Made by a program: the position numbers and the translations under genes
NCBI GenBank assembly: GCA_947383065.1
Contig: CANDCB010000002.1
Coordinates: 1-14,695, forward strand
Reading direction: 5' to 3'
DNA from: an uncultured Bacillota bacterium
GTDB lineage: Bacteria > Bacillota_I > Bacilli_A > RF39 > UBA660
Length of the DNA stretch: 14,695 nucleotides
The notes under the pieces: generated by a model
Database searches by the model: none
Told to the model about the DNA's origin: nothing
The model's input: only the letters and a program-made list of their open reading frames with translations
In this document: piece after piece, positions 14,674 to 14,695 of the stretch
How positions within the stretch are numbered: the stretch's first letter is position 1
Layout: each line of letters opens with the position of its first letter

Positions 14674-14695
14674 AGATCGGAAGAGCGTCGTGTAG
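14674..14695. other. Illumina TruSeq adapter remnant (not genomic)
   Basis: The last 22 bases begin AGATCGGAAGAGCGTCGTGT and match the reverse complement of the Illumina Read 1/TruSeq universal adapter end. They are far more GC-rich than the rest of the window, and they break the FtsY reading frame. Confidence 0.97.

Noticed and set aside
14674..14695. Real gene end or mobile-element boundary at the right edge, suggested by the sudden GC-rich sequence
   Set aside because: It is an exact Illumina adapter match.

Overview
The window is a very AT-rich, gene-dense piece of a Gram-positive (Bacillota) chromosome. It has no tRNA, rRNA, CRISPR array or insertion sequence that I can see. A GerA/GerC/GerB germinant-receptor operon implies a spore-forming ancestry. 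A class B sortase and a lipoprotein signal fit a monoderm envelope. TAA, TAG and TGA all end genes, so the standard bacterial code applies. The exact lineage cannot be fixed from the window; an AT-rich Bacilli or Clostridia member, probably from a metagenome, is my guess.

Layout. Bases 1-250 (minus) hold the first 83 codons of a membrane-anchored protein. It is divergent from a class B sortase (360-1946, plus) that has an unusual basic cytoplasmic extension of about 250 residues. A strong terminator follows, then the germinant-receptor operon (2037-5384, plus). A 13-bp perfect hairpin at 5383-5412 separates this from everything to the right, which is all on the minus strand.

Read 5'->3' on the minus strand, the right half begins with an SRP block: the 3' end of ftsY, ylxM, an FkbM-type methyltransferase, thymidylate kinase (tmk) and ffh. 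The methyltransferase and tmk sit between ylxM and ffh, which are usually adjacent. A terminator follows ffh. Next is an accessory block with its own good promoter: a TasA/SipW-type exported protein, a DUF5305-like bitopic membrane protein, and four small, probably helical proteins of 83-128 residues that I cannot assign. Two ribosome-assembly GTPase genes close the block: ysxC (engB) and der.

Two points matter to anyone using this sequence. First, ysxC, normally essential, is cut by one in-frame TAA at 7030-7032, although 64 further codons with intact GTPase motifs follow in frame. This is either a base error or a real nonsense mutation. Second, the last 22 bases (14674-14695) match the Illumina TruSeq Read 1 adapter, so the right edge is an assembly artefact and ftsY is cut there artificially.

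The best candidate for an undescribed system is the 7523-10826 block: exported protein, DUF5305 anchor and a set of small helical proteins. No ATPase, signal peptidase or recognisable effector lies in the window, so its function stays open.
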